A stretch of 22,928 nucleotides of DNA from Ruminococcus sp. UBA3280 (GTDB taxonomy: Bacteria; Bacillota; Clostridia; Oscillospirales; Ruminococcaceae), in NCBI GenBank assembly GCA_002362175.1, contig DETU01000075.1:6624-29551 (forward strand), read 5' to 3'. The notes below the pieces were generated by a model. That model saw nothing but the letters and a program-made list of their open reading frames with translations, was not told the DNA's origin and did no database searches. This document shows, piece by piece, positions 9,073 through 17,308 of this stretch. A program made the position numbers and the translations under genes. Each line of letters starts with the position of its first letter. Position 1 is the stretch's first letter.

Positions 9073-9136
9073 AGAACCACCTCCATTAAGATTAATTTAT
9101 TAGTCGGGGATATTTTATGCCACCTTAATAATAACA

Positions 9137-9165
9137 ATTATAACATTTTAAAAGTTAATTTTCAA
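9137..9165 (-). promoter_or_regulatory. Promoter of the pilus operon
   Basis: On the minus strand TTGAAA (9165-9160) and TATAAT (9142-9137) are 17 bases apart, a near-consensus housekeeping promoter. Transcription would start near 9130, leaving a leader of about 55-60 bases before pilC. The whole pilus cluster down to 999 could be read from it. Confidence 0.8.
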
Positions 9166-9538
9166 TCGCTTTTTTGCCATAAATAATCAGTCATTTTTTA
9201 TCAATATTCACCAACTTTTATACTAAAAGTATTATACATCATACAAAACAATAATTATTCTACAAAAAATCAACATCAAAGGCAACACTCATTAAACAAA
9301 ATATGAAGCATTTGCAGGCTTATGCTTCACATTGTTAAACTTATACAAATATTATATCACATATGCACGAAAATTGCAACAATTTATATTCATTCCAACA
9401 TTATTTTTATATAATTGTAAACTTCGAAAATTATTTTAATAATAATATGTTGATTATGACGTTTTTCTGTAATAAAATCATGTAAATAACGTCATTTTAT
9501 ACAAATAATCTCATAATAATGCATATCAGGATACATAT
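9166..9538. other. AT-rich non-coding stretch between hsdS remnant and pilus operon
   Basis: No credible gene on either strand. It holds two short inverted repeats. TGAAGCAT/ATGCTTCA (9304-9311 with 9322-9329) is followed on the minus strand by TATTTTGTTT and may be a weak terminator for the upstream hsdS. ATGACGTT/AACGTCAT (9456-9463 with 9488-9495) has a 24-base loop. Otherwise it is simple AT-rich spacer. Confidence 0.6.
9296..9329 (-). terminator. Possible weak terminator downstream of hsdS
   Basis: An 8-bp stem (TGAAGCAT with ATGCTTCA, 10-base loop) is followed on the minus strand by a T-rich but interrupted run. It sits about 210 bases past the hsdS stop and before the pilus promoter, where a boundary between transcripts would be expected. 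Confidence 0.4.
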
Positions 9539-10657
9539 TTAGGTTTTAATATCAGATACATCTATTTCACCGTTCATCAGTTTTTGAATAAGAATATCAC
9601 GAAGAGCAGAAAGCTTTTGATTTTCTTTTTTGTTATAATCAAAATTATACATCAAACTATCTGAAATTTTTTCAAATTTTATAAGATAATTTTCAGGGGG
9701 TAAAATAACAGATACTTTTTTCAAATCGCTTTGAGTAATTAATGGCTGTGTAGAACCACGGTTCATATTTTTATAATCAATACGCTGTAATATCTGGTAT
9801 ATAAACTCATAATACTTACTTTCTATAACAAGTGTATTATCTGAAGTCCAGCATGGACTATTAAATTTTTGAACTATCCCATGTGTGCCTACACGTCCGA
9901 TTACAAGAATTTTATTGTTATGATTATATTTATTTGTATATCCCATAACAGACGATGCTCCAACTAAAGGGAAACAAAATTCAAAATTTTTTTCAGTAAG
10001 TTTCTCTTTTGGTCTTTCTCCACTGTATATATTTGCTATCGTTCCCAATGTTGTTTTCTGCCAGTCATTAGGAATAACACCGCCGAATGGCTCAAAATCT
10101 ACAAACCATGACTTGAAAATCGTCCGTGCCTGCTGTTAAAGATTTTTATTTATACGATTTTTTAAAAAAATTCTGTCCGTTATGATTTTGTATATATCAA
10201 CAATTTTTTTCTGTTGTTCAATATCCGGAACAGACAATTCAACATTACACATCTGTTGCCAGTCAAAAATTTCCCTTACGTTTCCGTGAGATTTAAAACG
10301 AGCAAAACGGTCAAATTCGGGTCGCATAAACCAAAGCATTAAATATTCAGGCAGAAGTTGCTCAGTGTCAATAACTTCAAATACAGTATAGGAACTTGAA
10401 ACTATACACTCTTTTTCTGTAAGTAAAGCAATTGAAACCTTATCGCCGTTTCTCGATGTAACAGGTCCATAAGCGAATTGTCCCCGACGCACAATTTTAT
10501 AATTTGAAAAATCTGTTCCGATAGTATTTGCAATGGACTCAATAAATGTTTTGTTTATACTTACACCCAATAATCTGTTTACAGAAAGATTTTTATTTCT
10601 TATATCAACAGTATTAATGCATTCACCGATTCTTAGTGTTTTCCATCCAGATTTCAT
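9539..10657 (-). pseudogene. hsdS: Type I restriction-modification specificity subunit, split by an in-frame UAA
   Basis: HsdS is the DNA-recognition subunit of type I systems, with two target recognition domains (TRDs) separated by conserved helices. Residues 1-173 from the ATG at 10657 make TRD1 and the start of the central helix (ending INKNL). A UAA follows at 10138-10136. Reading straight on in the same frame gives QQARTIFKSWFVDFEPFGG, the classic central HsdS motif, then TRD2 and the final helix to 9539. The total would be about 372 codons, the normal HsdS size. Homologues often read NLEQQA here, so GAA to TAA is a likely single-base cause (inference). A TTG at 10048 could start the second half, but no ribosome binding site is seen. 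No hsdM or full hsdR is nearby. The start overlaps the RNase Z stop (ATGA), so the two are co-transcribed. Confidence 0.85.
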
Positions 10658-11568
10658 AATGACAACTTATCTCCGTCATGTGAGATTCTCACATTTTCAA
10701 AAATATTTTTGAGTTCTTCTTTGTATAATTCGGGGTCTGTTTCGGCAGGACTGTAATGAGTAAGCCACAGGCGTTTTACCTTTGCCTGCAAAGCTATTCT
10801 GCAAGCGTCCTGCATAAGCATATGTCCCTTATCGTTCATAGACTGTTTCTTTAAAATATCACCATACATTCCCTCACATACAAACAACTCCGAACCCTCT
10901 GCAAATTCCGTTATAGTATCAATCGGAAGTGTATCAGTAATATACGTGACAGTTAACGGCGGACGATTTTCTCCCGTAACATCTGACGGATTTATAGTCC
11001 GTCCGTCGTCAAGTATTACACTTGAACCACTGTGAAGCGTTTTCCAGTACTTGACGGGAACATCAAGTGACTTAGCTTTATCGGGTTCAAAGACGGGTTT
11101 TCTTGAAAGAGAGAGTCTATAACCGAGACAGTTAACACTGTGTTCAAGCGGAATGGTTGAAATCATAAGCATGGGGTCAATTTTATCGGCTGTAAAAGCT
11201 GTCGGACTTCTTTCAGGAAGCCTGTGCAGATGCACTTCATACGGCAATGCACCGCATACGGACATAAGATTCCTGATTGTTTTTTCAGTACTTTCAGGAA
11301 TATATACATCAAGTGGTTCTGTACGTGAACAGTTTCCTATTGAAAGAAGCAGTCCGGGCAGACCTGTTATATGATCGGCATGACAATGAGTTATAAGGAT
11401 AGTTTCTATACGGCTCATTTTCAGACCATGCTGTGCAATTGCCACCTGTGTACCTTCACCACAGTCTATAAGAACGGCTTTTCCGTTATATTCAGCGTAA
11501 AGACTTGTAAGATAACGGTTTTTGAGCGGAAGCATTCCGCCTGTTCCCAAAAGGCATATTTCAGGCAT
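10654..11568 (-). CDS. rnz: Ribonuclease Z (tRNA 3' processing, metallo-beta-lactamase fold)
   Basis: A 304-residue endonuclease that removes 3' trailers from tRNA precursors. The zinc motif THCHADHITGL gives H61, H63, D65 and H66. Further ligands are probably the His in IPLEHSVN, the Asp in YITDT and the His in WLTHYSP near the C-terminus. The middle segment with KAKSLDVP...G..V.LDDGR matches the RNase Z exosite arm region. The start was placed at the ATG at 11568, not the longer reading at 11601, because AAAGGAGG (11583-11576) lies 7 bases before it. Its stop overlaps the start of hsdS by 4 bases, which is an unusual partner for a housekeeping gene. Confidence 0.92.
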   Translation of the reverse strand: MPEICLLGTGGMLPLKNRYLTSLYAEYNGKAVLIDCGEGTQVAIAQHGLKMSRIETILITHCHADHITGLPGLLLSIGNCSRTEPLDVYIPESTEKTIRNLMSVCGALPYEVHLHRLPERSPTAFTADKIDPMLMISTIPLEHSVNCLGYRLSLSRKPVFEPDKAKSLDVPVKYWKTLHSGSSVILDDGRTINPSDVTGENRPPLTVTYITDTLPIDTITEFAEGSELFVCEGMYGDILKKQSMNDKGHMLMQDACRIALQAKVKRLWLTHYSPAETDPELYKEELKNIFENVRISHDGDKLSL

Positions 11569-11617
11569 ATTATTTCCTCCTTTACCAATTTTGAAATTCA
11601 AAGTTTACATTTTATTA

Positions 11618-11646
11618 ATTATACCATATTTTTAAATAAATATCAA
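11618..11646 (-). promoter_or_regulatory. Promoter of rnz
   Basis: Minus-strand TTGATA (11646-11641) and TATAAT (11623-11618) are 17 bases apart. The -10 is preceded by TGG, an extended -10 form. Transcription would begin about 40-45 bases before the rnz ATG at 11568. Confidence 0.8.
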
Positions 11647-11701
11647 CTGAAATACTGACATAATTTTTTTATTTATCCAATAATAAATTATAACATAACA
11701 A

Positions 11702-11735
11702 CAAAATAAAAACGACTGCATAAAACAGCCGTTTT
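11702..11735 (-). terminator. Terminator after the CAP-dockerin gene
   Basis: The stem AAAACG.CTG / CAG.CGTTTT (11709-11718 with 11726-11735, one A-C mismatch, 7-base loop) is followed on the minus strand by TTTTTATTTTGTTG. It lies about 40 bases past the stop of the gene ending at 11776. Confidence 0.75.
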
Positions 11736-11775
11736 CATATATGAACACACCTTTAATTGCAAAAAATCAATATAA

Positions 11776-12555
11776 TCAGAAAATTTTTACGGGAAGCTCG
11801 GTAATCTCACCGAGAATATACTTTTTAAGATAAGCCGCATCAGAATATGTTATTGCACCGTCCATAAGCAAATCCGCACTTTCCGTCTGAAGAGGATTAA
11901 AAGTGACTTCCTTTGCAAGATATTGTTTCAGAAGAACATAATCAAATGAATCAATAATACCGTCACCGTTCAAATCTCCTGCTGCTTTCGGAACAATCTT
12001 ATATTTTGCGGGAATATACTGTCCGCTCAATTCTCCTGACGGACAAACATTGGTATCAAGCTTTATAAACAACTGTTCCCAGTACCACTGATAATCGCTG
12101 TTCGGTTCATAAGCCACACCGACACCAATATGGGTATAAGTGGGATTCATAATCGCTGCCCAGTGTTTAGGTGAATTTTTCCACTGATTGAAAGTTGCCT
12201 CTGCGGTATTCATTCCGGCAGCGATATTTTCGGCAGACGCTGCCCACGGAACAAGGCTGTAATCAACTAAATCAATAAACATACTTCCGTCAGGACGTTC
12301 ATGGCTGAATGTAGAAATACATTCCCTTGCACGTACATAAGACATATCGCAAAGATAAGGAACGGCATAAAGCGGTTCAAGACCTTCTTCCGCCCTCGCT
12401 TCATTCACAAGAACTATTACCTGTTCTGCAAGTTCCTTTAAATCTGGTTCGTCACTTCCTGCTGACTTCATAGGAAAATTCATACATAAAGTTGTAATAA
12501 CCAATGCCATAAACACAGAAATTATTCTGTCAGTATATTTTATGATATGTTGCAT
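11776..12555 (-). CDS. Secreted CAP (SCP/PR-1) domain protein with C-terminal dockerin
   Basis: A 259-residue exported protein. A signal peptide spans about 1-33. A CAP domain at about 42-167 shows the family His and Glu residues (SHERPDG with H85, AENIAAG with E109, H131 in KHWAAIMNP, then HIGVGVAY and YWEQLF). A type I-like dockerin fills about 193-249: the first calcium loop DLNGDGIIDSFD is canonical, while the second, DLLMDGAITYSD, lacks the usual Asn/Asp at its third position. Dockerins bind cohesins on scaffoldins, so the protein probably joins a cellulosome. The job of bacterial CAP domains is poorly known. The ATG at 12555 is preferred over 12594 because GCGGAGGTG lies just before it. 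Monocistronic, with its own terminator. Confidence 0.9.
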   Translation of the reverse strand: MQHIIKYTDRIISVFMALVITTLCMNFPMKSAGSDEPDLKELAEQVIVLVNEARAEEGLEPLYAVPYLCDMSYVRARECISTFSHERPDGSMFIDLVDYSLVPWAASAENIAAGMNTAEATFNQWKNSPKHWAAIMNPTYTHIGVGVAYEPNSDYQWYWEQLFIKLDTNVCPSGELSGQYIPAKYKIVPKAAGDLNGDGIIDSFDYVLLKQYLAKEVTFNPLQTESADLLMDGAITYSDAAYLKKYILGEITELPVKIF

Positions 12556-12585
12556 AAACTCACCTCCGCATTTAAAATTGCTTTT

Positions 12586-12615
12586 ACTATACATATGTTA
12601 TCATATTTCAGCCAA
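12586..12615 (-). promoter_or_regulatory. Possible promoter of the CAP-dockerin gene
   Basis: Minus-strand TTGGCT (12615-12610) and TATAGT (12591-12586) are 18 bases apart, about 30 bases before the ATG. Both boxes are imperfect, so this is a moderate call. Confidence 0.45.
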
Positions 12616-12776
12616 TTTTTAAAGTACTTTTTAACATTTTTGGTGATATTACACAACAAAATTCTGCGATTTGTACAAAAAATCTTTTACTATAAGTATA
12701 ATACATTTTAATCTATCCATTTTTCAGTGATTATATTACAATAAAAAAGTCAAAAATAATTCATATCCATGTTTTT

Positions 12777-12809
12777 AAAGAAAAAACGGACGACATAAAA
12801 GCCGTCCGT
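12777..12809 (-). terminator. Terminator after the HTH-cupin-ligase gene
   Basis: The 7-bp stem ACGGACG/CGTCCGT (12786-12792 with 12803-12809) has a 10-base loop that could pair one more C-G after a mismatch. On the minus strand it runs into a T-rich stretch. It lies just past the stop at 12820. Confidence 0.85.
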
Positions 12810-12819
12810 CATATATTGA

Positions 12820-15126
12820 TTAACCCTTTAATTCAACACGTCTTATTTTACCGCTTATAGTTTTTGGAAGTTCGTCTCTGAACTCAACTATTCTCGGATA
12901 TTTGTAAGGTGCGGTATGTTTCTTTACATAGTCCTGAATTTCCTTTTTGAGTTCATCTGTTCCGACAGTACCCTTTGTAAGAACTATTGAAGCCTTTACC
13001 ACCTGACCTCTTACAGGATCGGGAGCAGCACTTACACCACATTCAAGAACATAAGGAAGTTCCATTATAACACTTTCAATTTCAAATGGTCCTATTCTGT
13101 AACCCGATGACTTGATAACATCATCAACACGTCCCACATACCAGAAATAACCGTCCTCGTCACGCCATGCAGTATCGCCTGTATGATACATACCGTCGTG
13201 CCATACTTCTTTTGTTTTTTCTTCATCACGATAATATTCCATGAAAAGACCACAAGGAACATTTTCATTAACCCTGATTACAATTTCACCTGTTTCACCG
13301 GTCTTTACACTGTTTCCGTCGGGGTCAACAATATCTATATCATAAAGAACACTCGGCTTACCCATTGAACCGGGTTTAGCGGTCATTCCTACAAAGTTAC
13401 CGATAGCAAGAGTTGTTTCTGTCTGACCGAATCCCTCCATAAGCTTAACGCCTGTTGCCTTCAGGAACTGATTATATACTTCGGGGTTGAGTGCCTCACC
13501 TGCTACTGTTGCATACTTTATTGAACTAAGGTCATATTTTGACAAATCCTCTTTTATAAAGAAACGGTACATTGTAGGAGGAGCACAGAAAGTAGTTATG
13601 TTGTACTTCTTGAACATAGGAAGTATTTTATGAGCGTCAAAACGGTTGAAGTCATAAACGAAAACACAGGTTTCGCTCATCCACTGACCGTAAAGCTTAC
13701 CCCAGAGAGCCTTGCCCCAGCCCGTATCGGAAATAGTGAAATGAATACCGTTCGGGTCAACGTTGTGCCAGTAACGTGCTGTAATGAAATGACCGAGTGC
13801 ATACTTGTGACTGTGCATAGCGATTTTCGGATAACCTGTAGTTCCTGAAGTAAAGAACATAAGCATAGGCTCACTGCCGCACGAAAGTATTTCGGGGTCT
13901 GTAGGACGTTCGTAAACATCGCTGAAACCATACATTTCCTTATCAAAGGAGTCCCAGCCGTCACGCTCACCGTTTGCGATAATAGTCTTTATGTTCATGC
14001 CACATTCTTCAATGGCAAGCTCAACCTGATGTGCAACGTCGCCCTCACCTGTACATACAATAGCCTTAACATCGGCTGCTTTGAAACGATATGTGAAATC
14101 ATGCTGTACAAGCTGATTTGTTGCAGGAATTACAATAGCACCGATTTTGTGGAGTGCAATTATAGAGAACCAGAACTGATAATGTCTTTTGAGTACGAGC
14201 ATTACGGTATCGCCCTTTTTAATTCCTTTTGAGAGGAAATAATTAGCGGTCATATTGGAATACTTCTTAATTTCGGCAAAAGTGAATTTTCTTTCCTCCA
14301 TGCTGTCGGAAACATATAAAAGTGCTGTCTTGTCAGGACTTTTTTCGGCAAGAGCGTCAACTATATCAAAACCGAAATTGAAAGTTTCCTCATTCATGAA
14401 ACTTATCTTTTTCAAAGCACCATCCTTGTCAGTTTCGGTCTTTACAAACTTGTCAATAACAGGATTTTCAACTTTTGCAAGGTCGAAATTTGTAACACCG
14501 GGAAGAATTACGGGGTCAAGATTCTGCAATGCATTGTGTGGCTGATTTACACCAAACACAATGGCATAGAATTTACATTCCTTACCGCCTACTGCCCATT
14601 CGTCGTGCGGTTCACCGCTGTCGTAATATATGGAATCGCCCTCGTTAAGAATTTCCTCATGTTCACCGATTCTTACTTTAAGCTGACCGCTTACAACTAT
14701 GTCAAGTTCCTGTCCCTCATGCGTATGCGGGTGAGGCACACGGAACTGCTCGTCAACATACGGAATTGTAACCATAAACGGCTCGCCTATCTTGTTTCTG
14801 AACTTAGGTGCAAGACGCATATAAGTCATACCTTTACGACGGGCAATCGGGAGACCGCCTCCCTTTCTTGTTATGTCGTAACTGTAGATTTTCGGGCTTT
14901 CACCTTCCATAAGGTCAGTTATTTCAACGCCTGTAGCGTTTGCGAATTTATAAATAAAAGTAAAGCTGAAATCCTTTGCACCGCCCTCATATGCGAGATA
15001 CTCATAAACGGAAACACCTGTCTTTTCAGCCATTTCTTCAGAAGTCAGACCTACTGACTCTCGAACGGCTCTAATTCGTTCAGCTACCTCTCTTATTTTA
15101 AATTCGGGATTCATTGAATTACTCAC
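12820..15126 (-). CDS. XRE helix-turn-helix + cupin + acyl-CoA synthetase fusion
   Basis: A 768-residue protein in three parts. Residues 11-73 are an XRE-type DNA-binding domain (GLTSEEMAEKTGVSVYEYLAYE). Residues 125-192 are a cupin with the metal-site motifs PHTHEGQELDIVVSG and GDSIYYDSGEPH. Residues 245-768 are an AMP-forming acyl-CoA ligase: P-loop FFTSGTTGYPK (424-434), GFGQTETT (565-572), the YHTGD...GRVDD region (647-669) and the C-terminal PKTISGKIRR with the catalytic Lys at 760. HTH-cupin regulators and such ligases are each common, and both parts look complete here. Sequence around the ligase motifs resembles medium-chain acyl-CoA synthetases, but the substrate is unknown. A GTG start is used, 10 bases after AAAGGAG; the next ATG lies 12 bases on. 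It has its own promoter and terminator. It could sense its own product, but that is inference. Confidence 0.9.
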   Translation of the reverse strand: MSNSMNPEFKIREVAERIRAVRESVGLTSEEMAEKTGVSVYEYLAYEGGAKDFSFTFIYKFANATGVEITDLMEGESPKIYSYDITRKGGGLPIARRKGMTYMRLAPKFRNKIGEPFMVTIPYVDEQFRVPHPHTHEGQELDIVVSGQLKVRIGEHEEILNEGDSIYYDSGEPHDEWAVGGKECKFYAIVFGVNQPHNALQNLDPVILPGVTNFDLAKVENPVIDKFVKTETDKDGALKKISFMNEETFNFGFDIVDALAEKSPDKTALLYVSDSMEERKFTFAEIKKYSNMTANYFLSKGIKKGDTVMLVLKRHYQFWFSIIALHKIGAIVIPATNQLVQHDFTYRFKAADVKAIVCTGEGDVAHQVELAIEECGMNIKTIIANGERDGWDSFDKEMYGFSDVYERPTDPEILSCGSEPMLMFFTSGTTGYPKIAMHSHKYALGHFITARYWHNVDPNGIHFTISDTGWGKALWGKLYGQWMSETCVFVYDFNRFDAHKILPMFKKYNITTFCAPPTMYRFFIKEDLSKYDLSSIKYATVAGEALNPEVYNQFLKATGVKLMEGFGQTETTLAIGNFVGMTAKPGSMGKPSVLYDIDIVDPDGNSVKTGETGEIVIRVNENVPCGLFMEYYRDEEKTKEVWHDGMYHTGDTAWRDEDGYFWYVGRVDDVIKSSGYRIGPFEIESVIMELPYVLECGVSAAPDPVRGQVVKASIVLTKGTVGTDELKKEIQDYVKKHTAPYKYPRIVEFRDELPKTISGKIRRVELKG

Positions 15127-15195
15127 AGTTAGCCTGCTCCTTTCTTTTAAAATTATTTGAAAATTTATGTTTTTCCCTAAAAAAACACCTAATAA

Positions 15196-15224
15196 AGTAT
15201 AGCACTAATAATTTTGTTTGTCAA
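15196..15224 (-). promoter_or_regulatory. Strong promoter of the HTH-cupin-ligase gene
   Basis: Minus-strand TTGACA (15224-15219) and TATACT (15201-15196) with a 17-base spacer, close to ideal. The leader would be about 62 bases. Autoregulation through the protein's own HTH would be expected to act here, but no clear palindromic operator was seen. Confidence 0.88.
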
Positions 15225-15272
15225 TACATTCAAACTAATTTTTTTACAGGCTTAACCATGAATATAATTTGA

Positions 15273-17090
15273 TTAAATAAGTTTTATTTTATAGTGTTTC
15301 AGCCAGTGGTCAAGCTGAATAAAGAAAGCTATTGTCTGTGGTAAATTCATAAGCTGACCATACCACTGCACATGGTCCTCATGACGCAGAAGTTTTTCAA
15401 GTTCCTCACGTCTGACAATTTCAAACAGAATATTATCCTTTTCTTCCATGACAGCGGAAAGTCTTTCCGTAACTGCATCAAGAAACGCAGGGTTATGCGT
15501 TTTCGGATAAGGTGATTTTTTACGCCACAAAACCTTGTCTGGCAACCACTCTTTCATTGCCTCACGGAGCAGACCCTTTTCCCTGCCCTGATAGTCCTTA
15601 TACTCCCACGGCACATTATAAAGATACTCCGCTATTCTGTAATCACAGAAAGGCACACGCACTTCAAGTCCGCTGTACATACTCATGCGGTCTTTGCGGT
15701 CAAGAAGAGTCTGCATGAACCAGTGAAAATTAAGCTGTGTCATTTCTCTCATACGGTATTCAAGAGGACTGTCAGACGGTAATTTCATAGCATAGTCGGC
15801 GGTATTTCTATAAGCACTGTATACATATTCTTCTGCGTTTATCTTTTCCGCATAATAGTCACAAAGAAAATTCTTTCTGTAATCAGTACTCTGAGCCCAC
15901 GGAAAGCCGTCCGTCATTCTTATATCCTTATCCCTGTACCAAGGATAACCGCCGAAAAGTTCGTCGGCACATTCTCCCGACAATGCAACAGTACCGTACT
16001 TTTTTATTTCACGACAGAATATAAGCAGTGACGCATCAACGTCCGCCATTCCGGGCAGTCCACGTGCTTCCGTTGCATCATATAAAGCGTTTACAAGTTC
16101 AGGCGTGTCAACAACCGTCCAGTGATGATTTGTACCAAGATAATCAACCATACACTGAATGTATTCGGGGTCACTGTTCGGCTGAAAGTGACTTTTCTGA
16201 AAATACTTGTCATTGTCACGGTAGTCAACCGAAAATGTATCGAGAATTTTACCCTGTTTTTTCATTTCGGAAGATGCAACCGAAGAAATCAGACTTGAAT
16301 CAAGTCCGCCTGAAAGAAAAGTGCAAACGGGAACGTCCGAAACAAGCTGACGGCGTATGGAATCAAGAACAAGCTCCCTGACGTGTTCGGCTGTCTGTTC
16401 AAAAGTTTCATGGAGTTCATAGGCTTTGAGTCTCCAGTATTCATGCAGTTCAAGACCGTCAGGCGTATAATATCCGCACCAGCCGGGACGTACTTCATTT
16501 ACTCCCTTTATAACAGCATATGACGGAGTTCGTCCGGGAGCTATAAGAAGAAGTTCCGCCACACCCTGCTCATCTATTTCGTGAGGCACGTCGGGGTGTT
16601 CAAGCAGTGCAGGTATTTCCGAGGAAAAGATAAGCTTATTTTCATTCATGTAATAGAAAAGAGGTTTTACACCTATTCGGTCACGGGCAAGAAAAAGCTT
16701 TTTCTGTTTCTGATTGTATACCGCAAATGCAAATATGCCGTTGAATTTATCAAGGCACTTTTCACCCCACTTTATATAGCTTTTAAGTACAACTTCTGTA
16801 TCTGAATGTGTTTCAAACTCAAAATCGTCTTTAAGTTCAAGGCGTATTTCATTGGTGTTATAAAGTTCGCCGTTATATACAATGGTAAAATCTCCAAAAG
16901 TCATGGGCTGTCTGCCATTGGGAATATCTATAACGGCAAGTCTCGTATGGATAAGAGCCGATTCCTTTGTAAGTACAATGCCCCTTTGGTCAGGACCTCT
17001 CCTCAGAAGTGCGTGTTGCATATTCTCATATATTTTCATATCCTCACGCATATCTTCCTTAAAGCTTATCGCTCCTGCAATTCCGCACAT
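15273..17090 (-). CDS. asnB: Asparagine synthetase, glutamine-hydrolysing
   Basis: A 605-residue class II amidotransferase that makes asparagine from aspartate, glutamine and ATP. The protein begins MCGIAG, so Cys2 becomes the N-terminal nucleophile of the glutaminase domain (about 1-200, with RRGPD at 30-34 and NGE at 73-75). The synthetase domain has the pyrophosphate loop LSGGLDSS at 259-266 and GECADELFGGYP further on. Length is near the B. subtilis AsnB type. The start is fixed by AAAGGAGG and the required MC. It stands alone and is divergent from the DJ-1 family gene. No clear terminator follows; the next gene has its own promoter in the 146-base gap. Confidence 0.95.
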   Translation of the reverse strand: MCGIAGAISFKEDMREDMKIYENMQHALLRRGPDQRGIVLTKESALIHTRLAVIDIPNGRQPMTFGDFTIVYNGELYNTNEIRLELKDDFEFETHSDTEVVLKSYIKWGEKCLDKFNGIFAFAVYNQKQKKLFLARDRIGVKPLFYYMNENKLIFSSEIPALLEHPDVPHEIDEQGVAELLLIAPGRTPSYAVIKGVNEVRPGWCGYYTPDGLELHEYWRLKAYELHETFEQTAEHVRELVLDSIRRQLVSDVPVCTFLSGGLDSSLISSVASSEMKKQGKILDTFSVDYRDNDKYFQKSHFQPNSDPEYIQCMVDYLGTNHHWTVVDTPELVNALYDATEARGLPGMADVDASLLIFCREIKKYGTVALSGECADELFGGYPWYRDKDIRMTDGFPWAQSTDYRKNFLCDYYAEKINAEEYVYSAYRNTADYAMKLPSDSPLEYRMREMTQLNFHWFMQTLLDRKDRMSMYSGLEVRVPFCDYRIAEYLYNVPWEYKDYQGREKGLLREAMKEWLPDKVLWRKKSPYPKTHNPAFLDAVTERLSAVMEEKDNILFEIVRREELEKLLRHEDHVQWYGQLMNLPQTIAFFIQLDHWLKHYKIKLI

Positions 17091-17119
17091 AAAAACGACC
17101 TCCTTTTGTGGTTTGTATT

Positions 17120-17148
17120 ATTATATGCGGTATAATGTCTATATGACA
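17120..17148 (-). promoter_or_regulatory. Possible asnB promoter
   Basis: A perfect minus-strand TATAAT lies at 17125-17120, about 30 bases before the asnB ATG. The box 17 bases upstream (TGTCAT) is a poor -35, so an activator or a different -10 may be used. Confidence 0.4.
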
Positions 17149-17197
17149 CACAAAAAAACTTCCCCGAATTAAGACAAACACTCATAAAGAAGTTTTC

Positions 17198-17236
17198 GCC
17201 ATAGCACTTATGATTTTCAGTTAAAAGTGCTATAGC
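17198..17236. repeat. Long inverted repeat between divergent asnB and DJ-1 genes
   Basis: GCcATAGCACTT at 17198-17209 pairs with AAGTGCTATaGC at 17225-17236, a 9-bp perfect core extended past one mismatch, with a 15-base loop. It ends 8 bases before the -35 box of the DJ-1 family gene. A second pair, AAAACTTC/GAAGTTTT (17155-17162 with 17189-17196), lies beside it. It could be an operator or an RNA hairpin on either strand. Confidence 0.6.
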
Positions 17237-17243
17237 GTTTCTA

Positions 17244-17272
17244 TTGACAATGCAACGGCTTTGATATATAAT
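17244..17272 (+). promoter_or_regulatory. Consensus promoter of the DJ-1/PfpI family gene
   Basis: TTGACA at 17244-17249 and TATAAT at 17267-17272 with a 17-base spacer, a perfect match to the housekeeping consensus. Transcription would start near 17279, about 30 bases before the ATG at 17309. Confidence 0.93.
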
Positions 17273-17308
17273 TATTACTAATATAAATCGGAATTGAGAG
17301 GTAAAAAA

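Noticed and set aside
9456..9495. ATGACGTT/AACGTCAT as a terminator or operator
   Set aside because: The 24-base loop and lack of a following T run make a functional hairpin doubtful; mentioned only within the intergenic entry.
14536..15057. Plus-strand open frame of 173 codons
   Set aside because: Antisense shadow of the HTH-cupin-ligase gene, whose motifs are clear on the minus strand.
17136..17148. TGTC-TATAT-GACA palindrome as an asnB operator
   Set aside because: Only four paired bases per arm, expected by chance in such AT-rich DNA.
17091..17308. T-box leader ahead of asnB
   Set aside because: The conserved T-box sequence and an antiterminator/terminator pair were looked for and not found.
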